A DNA stretch of 12,205 nt, from the NCBI GenBank assembly GCA_001773855.1, contig MEXZ01000159.1, positions 872-13,076 of the forward strand, read 5' to 3'. Positions 4,875 through 11,556 of this stretch are shown here, piece after piece. Every line of letters begins with the position of its first letter. Position 1 is the first letter of the stretch. The position numbers and the translations under genes were made by a program. This stretch comes from Candidatus Aminicenantes bacterium RBG_13_64_14 (lineage in GTDB: Bacteria; Acidobacteriota; Aminicenantia; Aminicenantales; Saccharicenantaceae). A model generated the notes under the pieces. It had not been told where the DNA came from, did not search any database, and was given only the letters and a program-made list of their open reading frames with translations.

Positions 4875-7652
4875 ATGAAATGCCCCAAATGTCAGACCGA
4901 TAATCCCCATAATTCCAAATACTGCGCCGAGTGCGCCACTCGCCTCGATCCCTCGACCGGCCCATCCTTCACCATCACCATGGAGTCGAACGCGGGTGAG
5001 CTCACCCGGGGGCTCGTTTTCGCGGGCCGATATGAAATCATCGAAGAGCTGGGGGTCGGCGGCATGGGCCGGGTTTTTCGGGCATTCGACAAAAAGATGG
5101 AGGAAGAAGTTGCCCTCAAGCTGATCAAGCCCGAGATCGCCGCAAACCAAAGGGTCCTCGAGCGCTTCCGCAACGAGATCAAGATCGCCCGGAGCATCAC
5201 CCACAAGAACGTCTGTCGGATGCACGATCTGAATGAGGCCGGGCAGACAATGTATCTCACCATGGAATATGTCCGCGGCGAGGATCTCAAGAGCCTGATC
5301 CATAGGACGAAGCTGTTGGAACCCGGCACGGCGGTGTCCATCGGTCTCCAGATCGCCGAAGGCCTGGCGGAAGCTCATAAGCTAGGAATCGTCCATCGTG
5401 ATCTCAAGCCCCAAAATATCATGATCGATAAGGAGGGCCATGCCAAGATCATGGATTTCGGCATCGCCCGCTCGCTGCAGACCCATGGCCTGACCGAGGA
5501 AAATACGATCATTGGAACTCCCGAATACATGAGCCCGGAGCAGGTCGAGGGAAGGGGAGCCGACCCGCGCTCGGACATTTATGCCTTGGGGATCATCCTT
5601 TTCGAGATGCTCACCGGCCGCGTGCCCTTCGAGAGCGATACGGCTCTCGGCGTCGCCCTGAGGCAAAGGACAGAGCCGCCTCCGGATCCCCGTCAGATCA
5701 ATGCTCGGATCGCTGAAGATCTCAGCCTCCTTGTTCTTCGCTGTCTGGATAAGTCAAAGGAGAAGAGGGTTCAGAGCGCGGTAGAATTGATGGACGAGCT
5801 GTCGAAGATCGAAGGAGGCCCGCCTCCCGCCGGATCGGTGCTTCCTCTCCGTGGATCCTTAACTCCAGAAGAAGCGGTCAGCAAATTCAAGAAGAAGTGG
5901 AGACTCATCGCTTCGATCGTGATCCTGGCCGTCATGGGGGCCGCCGCAGTGCTTCTTTTAACCAAGTCAACGCCCGGCCCCTCCTCGGCCGCTCGGAAAA
6001 AGCGGCTCGTCGTCCTTCCATTCGAGAACATCGGCCCCGCCGAGGACGAATATTTCGCGGACGGGATCACGGATGAGATCATCGCCCGGATCGCGAGCGT
6101 CTCTGAAGTGAACGTGATCGCCCGAACCAGCTCGATACAATATAAGAAAACGACCAAGCCTCTTTCACAGATCGGCAAAGAATTGGACGTGGACTATGTT
6201 CTTTCCGGATCCATCCGCTGGCAAAAGCCGGGAGCGGGACAAGGCCGGGTCCGGGTGGTGCCTTCCCTGACCAAGGTTTCCGATTCTATCCAAATGTGGG
6301 GCGATGTCTACGAGGAGCCGATCGTCGAAGTCTTTCAAGTTCAATCCGCGATCTCGAAAAAGGTCATCGATGCTCTGGGGATCGCCCTTCGCGAACCAGA
6401 GAAAAGAGCCCTCGAGACCATGCCGACCCGGAATATGCAAGCCTATGATCATTACCTGAGGGGTAACGACTTTATCTATCAATCCAATGATCAGAAAACC
6501 ACACAGCTGGCTATTGAGAATTATGAAAAGGCCGTGAGCCTGGACCCCGGCTTCTATCAGGCGTTCGCCCGCCTGGCTCAAGCTCGGGCGCAGTTCTATT
6601 TTTTTCATTATGATCACACTCCGGAGCTAGCGGCACAGGCGAAAGACGCCGTGGACAAAGCGTCGCGGATCAATTCGCAAGCTCCTGAAACTCATATCGC
6701 CCTGGGCTATTACTATTACTGGTGCCGATTGGAGTACGAGAAAGCCCTGGAACATTTCGGGATATCCCTGAAGGAACAGCCGCAGAACGCTCCGATCCTC
6801 GAGGGGATCGGCTTTATCAAAAGAAGACAGGGAAAAGTGGGAGACTCCTTGCCCTATCTCAAGAAAGCCTTGGAATCGGACCCGCTGTCCATCATTCTGC
6901 CTTTTCAGATCGGAGTGAGTCACTTGCTGCTTCGGGATTATCAAGAGGCGGAAAAGAGTATCGACCGTGCCCTCTTCCTGAATCCTGAATACAACCTGGC
7001 TTACTACCGGAAAACATGCTTGTCCTTCTATCAGGGAGACGCGATAAAAGCGCGCCAGGTACTAGAAACAGCCGCCCGTATGCTTCGGGTTCCAGATCCG
7101 AATGTCATCCTCTATCCCTGGGTGCAAGTCGACATTTATGAAGGAAAATACGAGGCCGCCCTCCAGCGGCTCGCTGCGGACCCCTCCGATGCTTATACCT
7201 ACCAGTTTTTTTTCGTTCCCAAATCCCAGCTCATGGCTCAGATTTACGGCCTCATGAAAAACACGCAAAAGGAAAAAGGCCAATATGAATCCGCGGCCGC
7301 ATTTCTGGAAAATACTATTCGGAACGAACCCGAGGATTCGCGCTACCACAGCGCCCTGGGCATCGCTTACGCCGGCTTGGGCCGGAAAGAGGATGCCGTC
7401 CGGGCCGGGAAAAAAGCCACGGAAATTCTCCCTCTTTCCAAGGAATTCATGGCGGGCGCTTTCCGGGCGAGAGACCTCGCCCAAGTGTATACCATGGTAG
7501 GCGAATACGACAAGGCTTTTGACCTGATCGAAAAACTGCTCTCCCTTACGGGAGAGATGTCGGTTCCCTTTCTTCGCCTGGATCCTGTTTGGGCTCCTCT
7601 CCTCGCCCATACCCGCTTCGGGAAGCTCGGCCAAATTGCTGCCCCTAAATAA
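4875..7652 (+). CDS. Membrane Ser/Thr protein kinase with zinc ribbon, TolB-like domain and TPRs
   Basis: Protein of 925 aa. (a) C3-x2-C6 and C17-x2-C20 form a zinc ribbon. (b) A Hanks-type kinase at about 53-311 has a Gly loop G60-V-G62-G63-M-G65, Lys K82, helix-C Glu E101, H174-R-D176-L-K178 with N181, D194-F-G196 and S220-P-E222, so it appears catalytically complete. (c) One membrane segment lies at about 343-363. (d) A TolB N-terminal-like domain at about 377-505 (LVVLPFENIG, then YFADGITDEI) is of the kind found with bacterial adenylate cyclases and kinases. (e) TPR-like helices run from about 520 to the end. The kinase and ribbon should be cytoplasmic, the TolB/TPR part periplasmic, a sensor-like layout. 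Its GC content is visibly lower than that of its neighbours. ATG 4875 begins the zinc ribbon; no clear ribosome site precedes it. Confidence 0.93.
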   Translation: MKCPKCQTDNPHNSKYCAECATRLDPSTGPSFTITMESNAGELTRGLVFAGRYEIIEELGVGGMGRVFRAFDKKMEEEVALKLIKPEIAANQRVLERFRNEIKIARSITHKNVCRMHDLNEAGQTMYLTMEYVRGEDLKSLIHRTKLLEPGTAVSIGLQIAEGLAEAHKLGIVHRDLKPQNIMIDKEGHAKIMDFGIARSLQTHGLTEENTIIGTPEYMSPEQVEGRGADPRSDIYALGIILFEMLTGRVPFESDTALGVALRQRTEPPPDPRQINARIAEDLSLLVLRCLDKSKEKRVQSAVELMDELSKIEGGPPPAGSVLPLRGSLTPEEAVSKFKKKWRLIASIVILAVMGAAAVLLLTKSTPGPSSAARKKRLVVLPFENIGPAEDEYFADGITDEIIARIASVSEVNVIARTSSIQYKKTTKPLSQIGKELDVDYVLSGSIRWQKPGAGQGRVRVVPSLTKVSDSIQMWGDVYEEPIVEVFQVQSAISKKVIDALGIALREPEKRALETMPTRNMQAYDHYLRGNDFIYQSNDQKTTQLAIENYEKAVSLDPGFYQAFARLAQARAQFYFFHYDHTPELAAQAKDAVDKASRINSQAPETHIALGYYYYWCRLEYEKALEHFGISLKEQPQNAPILEGIGFIKRRQGKVGDSLPYLKKALESDPLSIILPFQIGVSHLLLRDYQEAEKSIDRALFLNPEYNLAYYRKTCLSFYQGDAIKARQVLETAARMLRVPDPNVILYPWVQVDIYEGKYEAALQRLAADPSDAYTYQFFFVPKSQLMAQIYGLMKNTQKEKGQYESAAAFLENTIRNEPEDSRYHSALGIAYAGLGRKEDAVRAGKKATEILPLSKEFMAGAFRARDLAQVYTMVGEYDKAFDLIEKLLSLTGEMSVPFLRLDPVWAPLLAHTRFGKLGQIAAPK

Positions 7653-7769
7653 AGCTTGGGGGGATTTGGGGAATGACCCGCGCAGGGCTTGAAGCTACAA
7701 CCGGAGCACACGCCGGGACGGATCGACCGGCGGTTCGGCGAGATGACGCGGCTCGTCTGAAGTTTGGTA
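7653..7769. other. Intergenic debris downstream of the kinase
   Basis: No intact gene is seen. CGCCGG (7711-7716) and CCGGCG (7727-7732) form an inverted repeat with a 10-base loop but no T-run, so it is a poor terminator. An open frame ending at the TGA at 7758-7760 reads QGLKLQPEHTPGRIDRRFG and so on, and lacks a credible start. It looks like the 3' remnant of a lost gene, but I cannot name a family. Confidence 0.35.
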
Positions 7770-7775
7770 TATAAT
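7770..7775 (+). promoter_or_regulatory. Perfect -10 box TATAAT
   Basis: A consensus TATAAT lies seven bases before the ATG at 7782, without a recognisable -35 box at 16-18 bases. A start near 7782 would make that small frame leaderless. As that frame seems dead, this may now be the promoter of the GWxTD gene at 7940, with a leader of about 158 bases. Confidence 0.45.
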
Positions 7776-7781
7776 GCGTTC

Positions 7782-7934
7782 ATGACCGAGTTCGTCTACA
7801 ACAAGGAATACACCGTCCACACTTACGAAACAGACGCCTGGGACCGCGTTCCTTCATCCGATCCTCAACGCGTCGACGGGCATGGAGCTCGCCCGGCTCA
7901 GGACGAGATGGGGCTGAGCGAGGAAATCAAGTAA
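7782..7934 (+). pseudogene. Collapsed acyl-ACP/acyl-CoA thioesterase-like gene
   Basis: The first frame (50 codons) begins MTEFVYNKEYTVHTYETDAW, which resembles the first hotdog strand of acyl-ACP thioesterases (V-x-Y-x-V-H-x-Y-E-x-D-A-x-G-R). The similarity stops after about 22 residues and the frame then becomes Pro/Arg/Asp-rich and ends at TAA 7932. In the frame shifted by +1, bases from about 7840 to 7914 read FLHPILNASTGMELARLRTRW before TGA 7915. That resembles the internal F-x-L-x-D-x-x-G-x-x-L-A-R-x-x-T-x-W segment of the same family. The likeliest history is a large internal deletion joining two parts out of frame. A real thioesterase has about 130-250 aa. Alternatively it is a short unrelated ORF. 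Confidence 0.5.
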
Positions 7935-7939
7935 ATGCC

Positions 7940-10015
7940 ATGAAAATGAAGTGCGTCGCGACGGTTCTTTTTACCCTGCTCCTCGGCGCCCTCCTCGTCG
8001 CGCCGGACGCCTCTGCCGGCCAGAAGCCGAAACTCCCCGAAAGCTACAAGAGATGGCTCGAGGAAGAGGTCGTTTACATCATCGCGCCCATGGAGCGGGA
8101 GGTCTTCCTCAAGCTCCAGGCCGACCGGGAGCGCGACTTGTTCATCGAGGCCTTCTGGAAACAGCGCGACCCGACCCCCGGGAGCCCGGAGAACGAATTC
8201 AAGACCGAGCACTTCCGCCGCGTCGCCTACGCCGACCGCTATCTCGGCCGGGACGCGCCGCGCCCGGGCTGGAAGACGGACCGGGGCCGCATCTACATCA
8301 TCCTGGGAGAAGCGCGGGACATCCAGAGGTTCGAGGGGAAAACCTCGACCTACGATGCCGAGGTCTGGTTCTACCAGGGAAAAACGGACATAGGCCTCCC
8401 GGCGGGCTTCAACATTGTCTTTTTCAAGGAAGGCGGACACGGCGAGTATAAGCTCTACAGCCCGGTCGGGGACGGGCCCCAAGCCCTGCTGGCGGGCTAT
8501 TTCGGCGGCCCGGATTACCAGAAGGCCTATGAAAAGCTGCGGGAAGCCGAGCCGGACCTGGCCGCCGTCTCGCTCTCCCTCGTCCCCGGCGAAGGCGGGG
8601 AAGCCTACGGGCGGCCGTCGATGTCGTCCGACCTCCTCATCCAGCGCATCGAATCGGCCGCGGCCCGGAACATCGAAGCCAGGTACGCCCAGAAATTTCT
8701 CCAGTACAAGGACCTCGTCGAGGTCGAATACACTGCCAATTACCTCGACAGCGACAGCCTCATCAAGGTCTTCCGCGACCCTTCGGGCCTCTACTTCGTC
8801 CATTACGCCGTCGAGCCCCGGCGGCTGTCGGTGAACCAGTACGAGAGCAAGTACACCACGACGCTCAAGGTCAACGGCCGGGTCACGACCGCCGACGGCC
8901 GCCTCGTCCACCAGTACGAAAAAACCGTTTCCTTGGACTTGACCGCCGAGCAGATGAGAGAGGCGAGCGGGGCGCCCTTCGACTTCCAGGATCTCTTCCC
9001 TCTCCTCGGCGGCGACTACAGCCTGTCCGTCCTGATCAAGAATGAGGCCTCGAAGGAGTTCACCTCCGTCGAGCAGGCCCTGCGCATCCCCCAGGGCGGG
9101 ACGGCCGTCCAGATGACCCAGCCGCTCCTCGGCTACCGGGTCGCCCGCCTGGAGCCGGGCCAGCGCCGGATGAAGGCCTTCCGCATTGGCCCCTTCCAGA
9201 TCTACTGCCAGCCGAACCGGGTCTTCACGCGGCTGGAGACGCTGGCCGTCGCCTTCCAGCTCAACGGCCTGTCCGACGAGCTCGCCGCCGGCTGCGAGGT
9301 CAGGATCGAATTCCTCAAGGACGGCCAACCCTTCCGGGACATCCGCCGGAAGCCCTCGGATTACCCCGAACTTCCGAACGTCCTCGAGGAGGTTTCCCTC
9401 GCCGACTTCCCGCCCGCTCACTACACGGTCCGGGTCTCGGTCGCGAACGCCGGCGCCGAGGTCGTCTCGGCCGCCGAGGAGTTCGACCTGACCTTCGCCG
9501 AGTCCGTTCCCCGGCCCTGGTTCTCGTCTCGTGTCCTGCCCGACCCGGGAGACCCCGTCTACGCGGAGATCATGGGTTCCCAGCTCTTTAACCTCGGCCG
9601 TTTCGATGAGGCGCGCGTATTCCTGGAAAGGGCCTTTCAAAAAAAGCCGGGGTCCGAAGATGCGGCGACGAACCTGGCGCGGGTGTATCTCGCGTTGACC
9701 GATGCGCCGGCCGTCGTCAAAACACTGGCCCCCTTCATAACCCCCGACAAAGCCGCGAAGTACGATACTTACATCCTCGCCGCGGAGGCGCTGAGGAGGA
9801 CGGGCGAATTCGGTCGGGCCGTCGAGCTTCTCGATAAGGCCGTCGCCCACTACGGAGTCAACGCCGTCCTCCTGAATTCGATCGGGGAGTGCTACACGGG
9901 TCTGGGAAAAACCAAAGAGGCTTTGATGGCGTTCGAAAAATCGCTCGAGCTAAGCCCGGATCAGCCCGAAGTCAGGGAAAAGGCTGAAAAGCTGAAGAAA
10001 AGAAGTCTGCGATAA
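7940..10015 (+). CDS. Secreted GWxTD-domain protein with C-terminal TPRs
   Basis: Protein of 691 aa. A signal peptide covers about 1-26 (KMK, hydrophobic 7-20, cleavage at ASA|G). The N-terminal GWxTD domain includes the naming motif G110-W-K-T-D114 followed by RGRIYIILG, preceded by RDLFIEAFWKQRDPTP and FRRVAYADRYLG, both typical of the family. A middle region of about 300 residues looks beta-rich. The last 140 residues hold at least three TPR-like helical pairs (LGRFDEARVFLERAF; TGEFGRAVELLDKAV; LGKTKEALMAFEKSLELSPD). The family's function is not established; it is periplasmic or membrane-associated by its signal. ATG 7940 gives the full signal; ATG 7946 is possible. Only a distant GAGGAAA precedes it. 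It is convergent with the next kinase, 30 bp apart. Confidence 0.9.
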   Translation: MKMKCVATVLFTLLLGALLVAPDASAGQKPKLPESYKRWLEEEVVYIIAPMEREVFLKLQADRERDLFIEAFWKQRDPTPGSPENEFKTEHFRRVAYADRYLGRDAPRPGWKTDRGRIYIILGEARDIQRFEGKTSTYDAEVWFYQGKTDIGLPAGFNIVFFKEGGHGEYKLYSPVGDGPQALLAGYFGGPDYQKAYEKLREAEPDLAAVSLSLVPGEGGEAYGRPSMSSDLLIQRIESAAARNIEARYAQKFLQYKDLVEVEYTANYLDSDSLIKVFRDPSGLYFVHYAVEPRRLSVNQYESKYTTTLKVNGRVTTADGRLVHQYEKTVSLDLTAEQMREASGAPFDFQDLFPLLGGDYSLSVLIKNEASKEFTSVEQALRIPQGGTAVQMTQPLLGYRVARLEPGQRRMKAFRIGPFQIYCQPNRVFTRLETLAVAFQLNGLSDELAAGCEVRIEFLKDGQPFRDIRRKPSDYPELPNVLEEVSLADFPPAHYTVRVSVANAGAEVVSAAEEFDLTFAESVPRPWFSSRVLPDPGDPVYAEIMGSQLFNLGRFDEARVFLERAFQKKPGSEDAATNLARVYLALTDAPAVVKTLAPFITPDKAAKYDTYILAAEALRRTGEFGRAVELLDKAVAHYGVNAVLLNSIGECYTGLGKTKEALMAFEKSLELSPDQPEVREKAEKLKKRSLR

Positions 10016-10045
10016 CGCTGGCTGGCCTTCGCGTCGACTCCCGGA

Positions 10046-11437
10046 TCAGCCCCGGCCCTGGGCCGGCTTGTTGCCGGCGGCGGCATCTTCCCGCGCGTAG
10101 ACGACACCCACCTGCCGCAGCATCGTCTGGATCTCGGCTTCGGGGATCTCCGACTTGACTTCGGCCGTGACCTCGCGACCGACGAAGAGCCGCTGGTTGA
10201 GTTCCTCGATGAGCGCGGTGATGCGGATGTAGACCTTGGCCGGGGCCTTGTCCAGGACGACGGTCACGCGGTTCTCGCGGACGACGACGAGCCGGACCTC
10301 CGGGAACTTGCCCATCTTCTTCGCGAAAGCGGCCAGGAGCCGCTTTTTCCGGTTGCGAACGTAGCGGTAGAAAAAGAGGGCGATGAAAGCCGGGCCGATC
10401 AAGGCTCCCCAGTTGAAGTTGACGGAGACGAGGATGACGGTCACGGCGACGGCCGCGGCGAGAATGGCCAGCCCTTTGTAGCCGCCTGGGAACGACGTTC
10501 GCAGCCACTCGGCCCAGTTGCGCAGGCGGGCGCCGGCGAGGAGTCCGGAACCGGCATTCGTGCCGGACTCGATATCTTGCTTCAGCCGCCGCAGGTCCGC
10601 CGCCAGGGCGTGGGCGTCGGGGTAGCGGTCGTCCGGGTTTTTCCGGAGACAGCGGAAGACGATGCGGTGGAGCTCGGGCGTGAGGCTGCGGCGGACGATG
10701 GTCACCGGCCGCGCCTCTTCATAGGCGATGGCGTGCATCGTGTCGAGGGGCGTCTCGCCCTTGAAGGGGAGCTCGGCCGTGACCATTTCGTAGAGGACGA
10801 TGCCCAGGGAGAAGATGTCGCTGCGGCGGTCGAGCTCTTTCCCCCGGGCCTGCTCCGGGCTCATGTAGCTGAGCGTGCCCATGACCGCCCCGGGCATGGT
10901 GTTGACCCGGCCGCGGGTCAGGGTCCGGTCGAGGTCGGCGGGCGCCGCCGGCTCCTCGGCGCCGGTTTCGACGAGCTTGGCCAGGCCGAAGTCGAGAAGC
11001 TTGGCATGGCCGTCCCGGGTGACCATGATGTTGTCGGACTTGATGTCGCGATGGAGGATGCCGGCGTCGTGGGCCTTGGCCAGGCCCTCGGCGACCTGGA
11101 GGGCGATCTCGATCGCGCCCAAGAGGTCGAGCTCGCCTTCGGCGATAAGCTTGCTGACGGTCCGGCCGTCGACGTATTCCATGGCGATGAACAGATTCCC
11201 GTCGACGTCGTCGATGTCGTAGACCTGGGCGATTGCTGGATGGGAAATGGCCGCGGCCGACCGGGCCTCGAGGAGGAGACGCCTCCGTCTCTCGGGGTTG
11301 GCGACGAGTCCGGGCGTGATCGTTTTGAGGGCCACCAGTCGGTCGAGGCGGGTGTCCCGGGCCCGGTAGACGACCCCCATGCCGCCCTTGCCGAGTTGGG
11401 CCTCGATCCGGTAATGCTTGAGAGTTGTTCCGACCAT
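10046..11437 (-). CDS. Membrane Ser/Thr protein kinase with unknown C-terminal domain
   Basis: Protein of 463 aa. The kinase domain lies at about 9-285: Gly loop G16-K-G18-G19-M-G21, Lys K38, helix-C E57, H129-R-D131-I-K133 with N136, D149-F-G151, and G187-T-L-S-Y-M-S-P-E195 as the activation-segment end. All catalytic residues are present. Two hydrophobic stretches (about 322-339 and 345-359) suggest a membrane hairpin or two crossings, followed by a basic RNRKKR. If there are two crossings, the last 100 residues stay in the cytoplasm; they form an alpha/beta-looking domain I do not recognise. ATG 11437 is preferred over the in-frame GTG at 11449 because the predicted promoter would start transcription near 11443, downstream of that GTG. 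The leader is then only a few bases. Partners and substrates are unknown; the neighbouring GWxTD protein is not an obvious target. Confidence 0.92.
   Translation of the reverse strand: MVGTTLKHYRIEAQLGKGGMGVVYRARDTRLDRLVALKTITPGLVANPERRRRLLLEARSAAAISHPAIAQVYDIDDVDGNLFIAMEYVDGRTVSKLIAEGELDLLGAIEIALQVAEGLAKAHDAGILHRDIKSDNIMVTRDGHAKLLDFGLAKLVETGAEEPAAPADLDRTLTRGRVNTMPGAVMGTLSYMSPEQARGKELDRRSDIFSLGIVLYEMVTAELPFKGETPLDTMHAIAYEEARPVTIVRRSLTPELHRIVFRCLRKNPDDRYPDAHALAADLRRLKQDIESGTNAGSGLLAGARLRNWAEWLRTSFPGGYKGLAILAAAVAVTVILVSVNFNWGALIGPAFIALFFYRYVRNRKKRLLAAFAKKMGKFPEVRLVVVRENRVTVVLDKAPAKVYIRITALIEELNQRLFVGREVTAEVKSEIPEAEIQTMLRQVGVVYAREDAAAGNKPAQGRG
10052..10066. terminator. Weak hairpin between convergent genes
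   Basis: CCGGCCC and GGGCCGG flank a single T, just past the GWxTD gene and inside the last codons of the convergent kinase. On the + strand CTTGTT follows. It may help stop + strand transcription, but it lacks a true T-run and the tight loop limits the stem to about six pairs. Confidence 0.25.
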
Positions 11438-11449
11438 GCCTTTTATCAC

Positions 11450-11478
11450 AAAATATCATACGCAGGGACGGGGGTCAA
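11450..11478 (-). promoter_or_regulatory. Predicted promoter of the second kinase
   Basis: On the - strand TTGACC (11478-11473, five of six) is followed by 17 bases and TATTTT (11455-11450, four of six). Transcription would begin near 11443, so ATG 11437 has an almost leaderless message, with only AAAAGGC before it. Confidence 0.45.
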
Positions 11479-11498
11479 TCGTTCCGTGCGGTGCGATG

Positions 11499-11527
11499 TT
11501 GAAATAGGGGCGCTTTTGGGATAAAAG
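11499..11527 (+). promoter_or_regulatory. Predicted promoter of the aldose 1-epimerase gene
   Basis: TTGAAA (11499-11504, five of six) and TAAAAG (11522-11527, four of six) are 17 bases apart. The start would fall near 11534, leaving a leader of about 23 bases that contains GGAGG at 11547-11551. It diverges from the kinase promoter, whose -35 is about 20 bases away, so the two may compete or be controlled jointly. Confidence 0.5.
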
Positions 11528-11556
11528 TGAGGAACCTGCTCCTCTTGGAGGCGATC

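Noticed and set aside
4018..4878. 286-codon + strand frame across the coiled-coil gene and intergenic region
   Set aside because: The Leu/His-rich translation is the complement of Gln/Met-rich codons, and it runs through promoter-like and palindromic DNA. The - strand gene has a signal peptide and strong ribosome site.
7673..7777. 34-codon ORF starting at ATG 7673
   Set aside because: No ribosome site, low-information sequence, and it ends inside the TATAAT box; chance ORF.
7898..9850. A 650-codon open frame on the - strand
   Set aside because: It is antisense to the GWxTD gene and is an artefact of GC-rich codon use; the + strand has the signal peptide, GWxTD motif and TPRs, while this translation is low-complexity Glu/Val/Gly/Arg without motifs.
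11438..11449. GTG start at 11449 for the second kinase
   Set aside because: It lies at the edge of the predicted -10 box and upstream of the predicted transcript start; ATG 11437 directly precedes the kinase fold.
10577..11524. 315-codon + strand frame opposite the second kinase
   Set aside because: Antisense to unmistakable kinase motifs, and rich in repeated Val/Glu/Gly/Asp with no recognisable domain.
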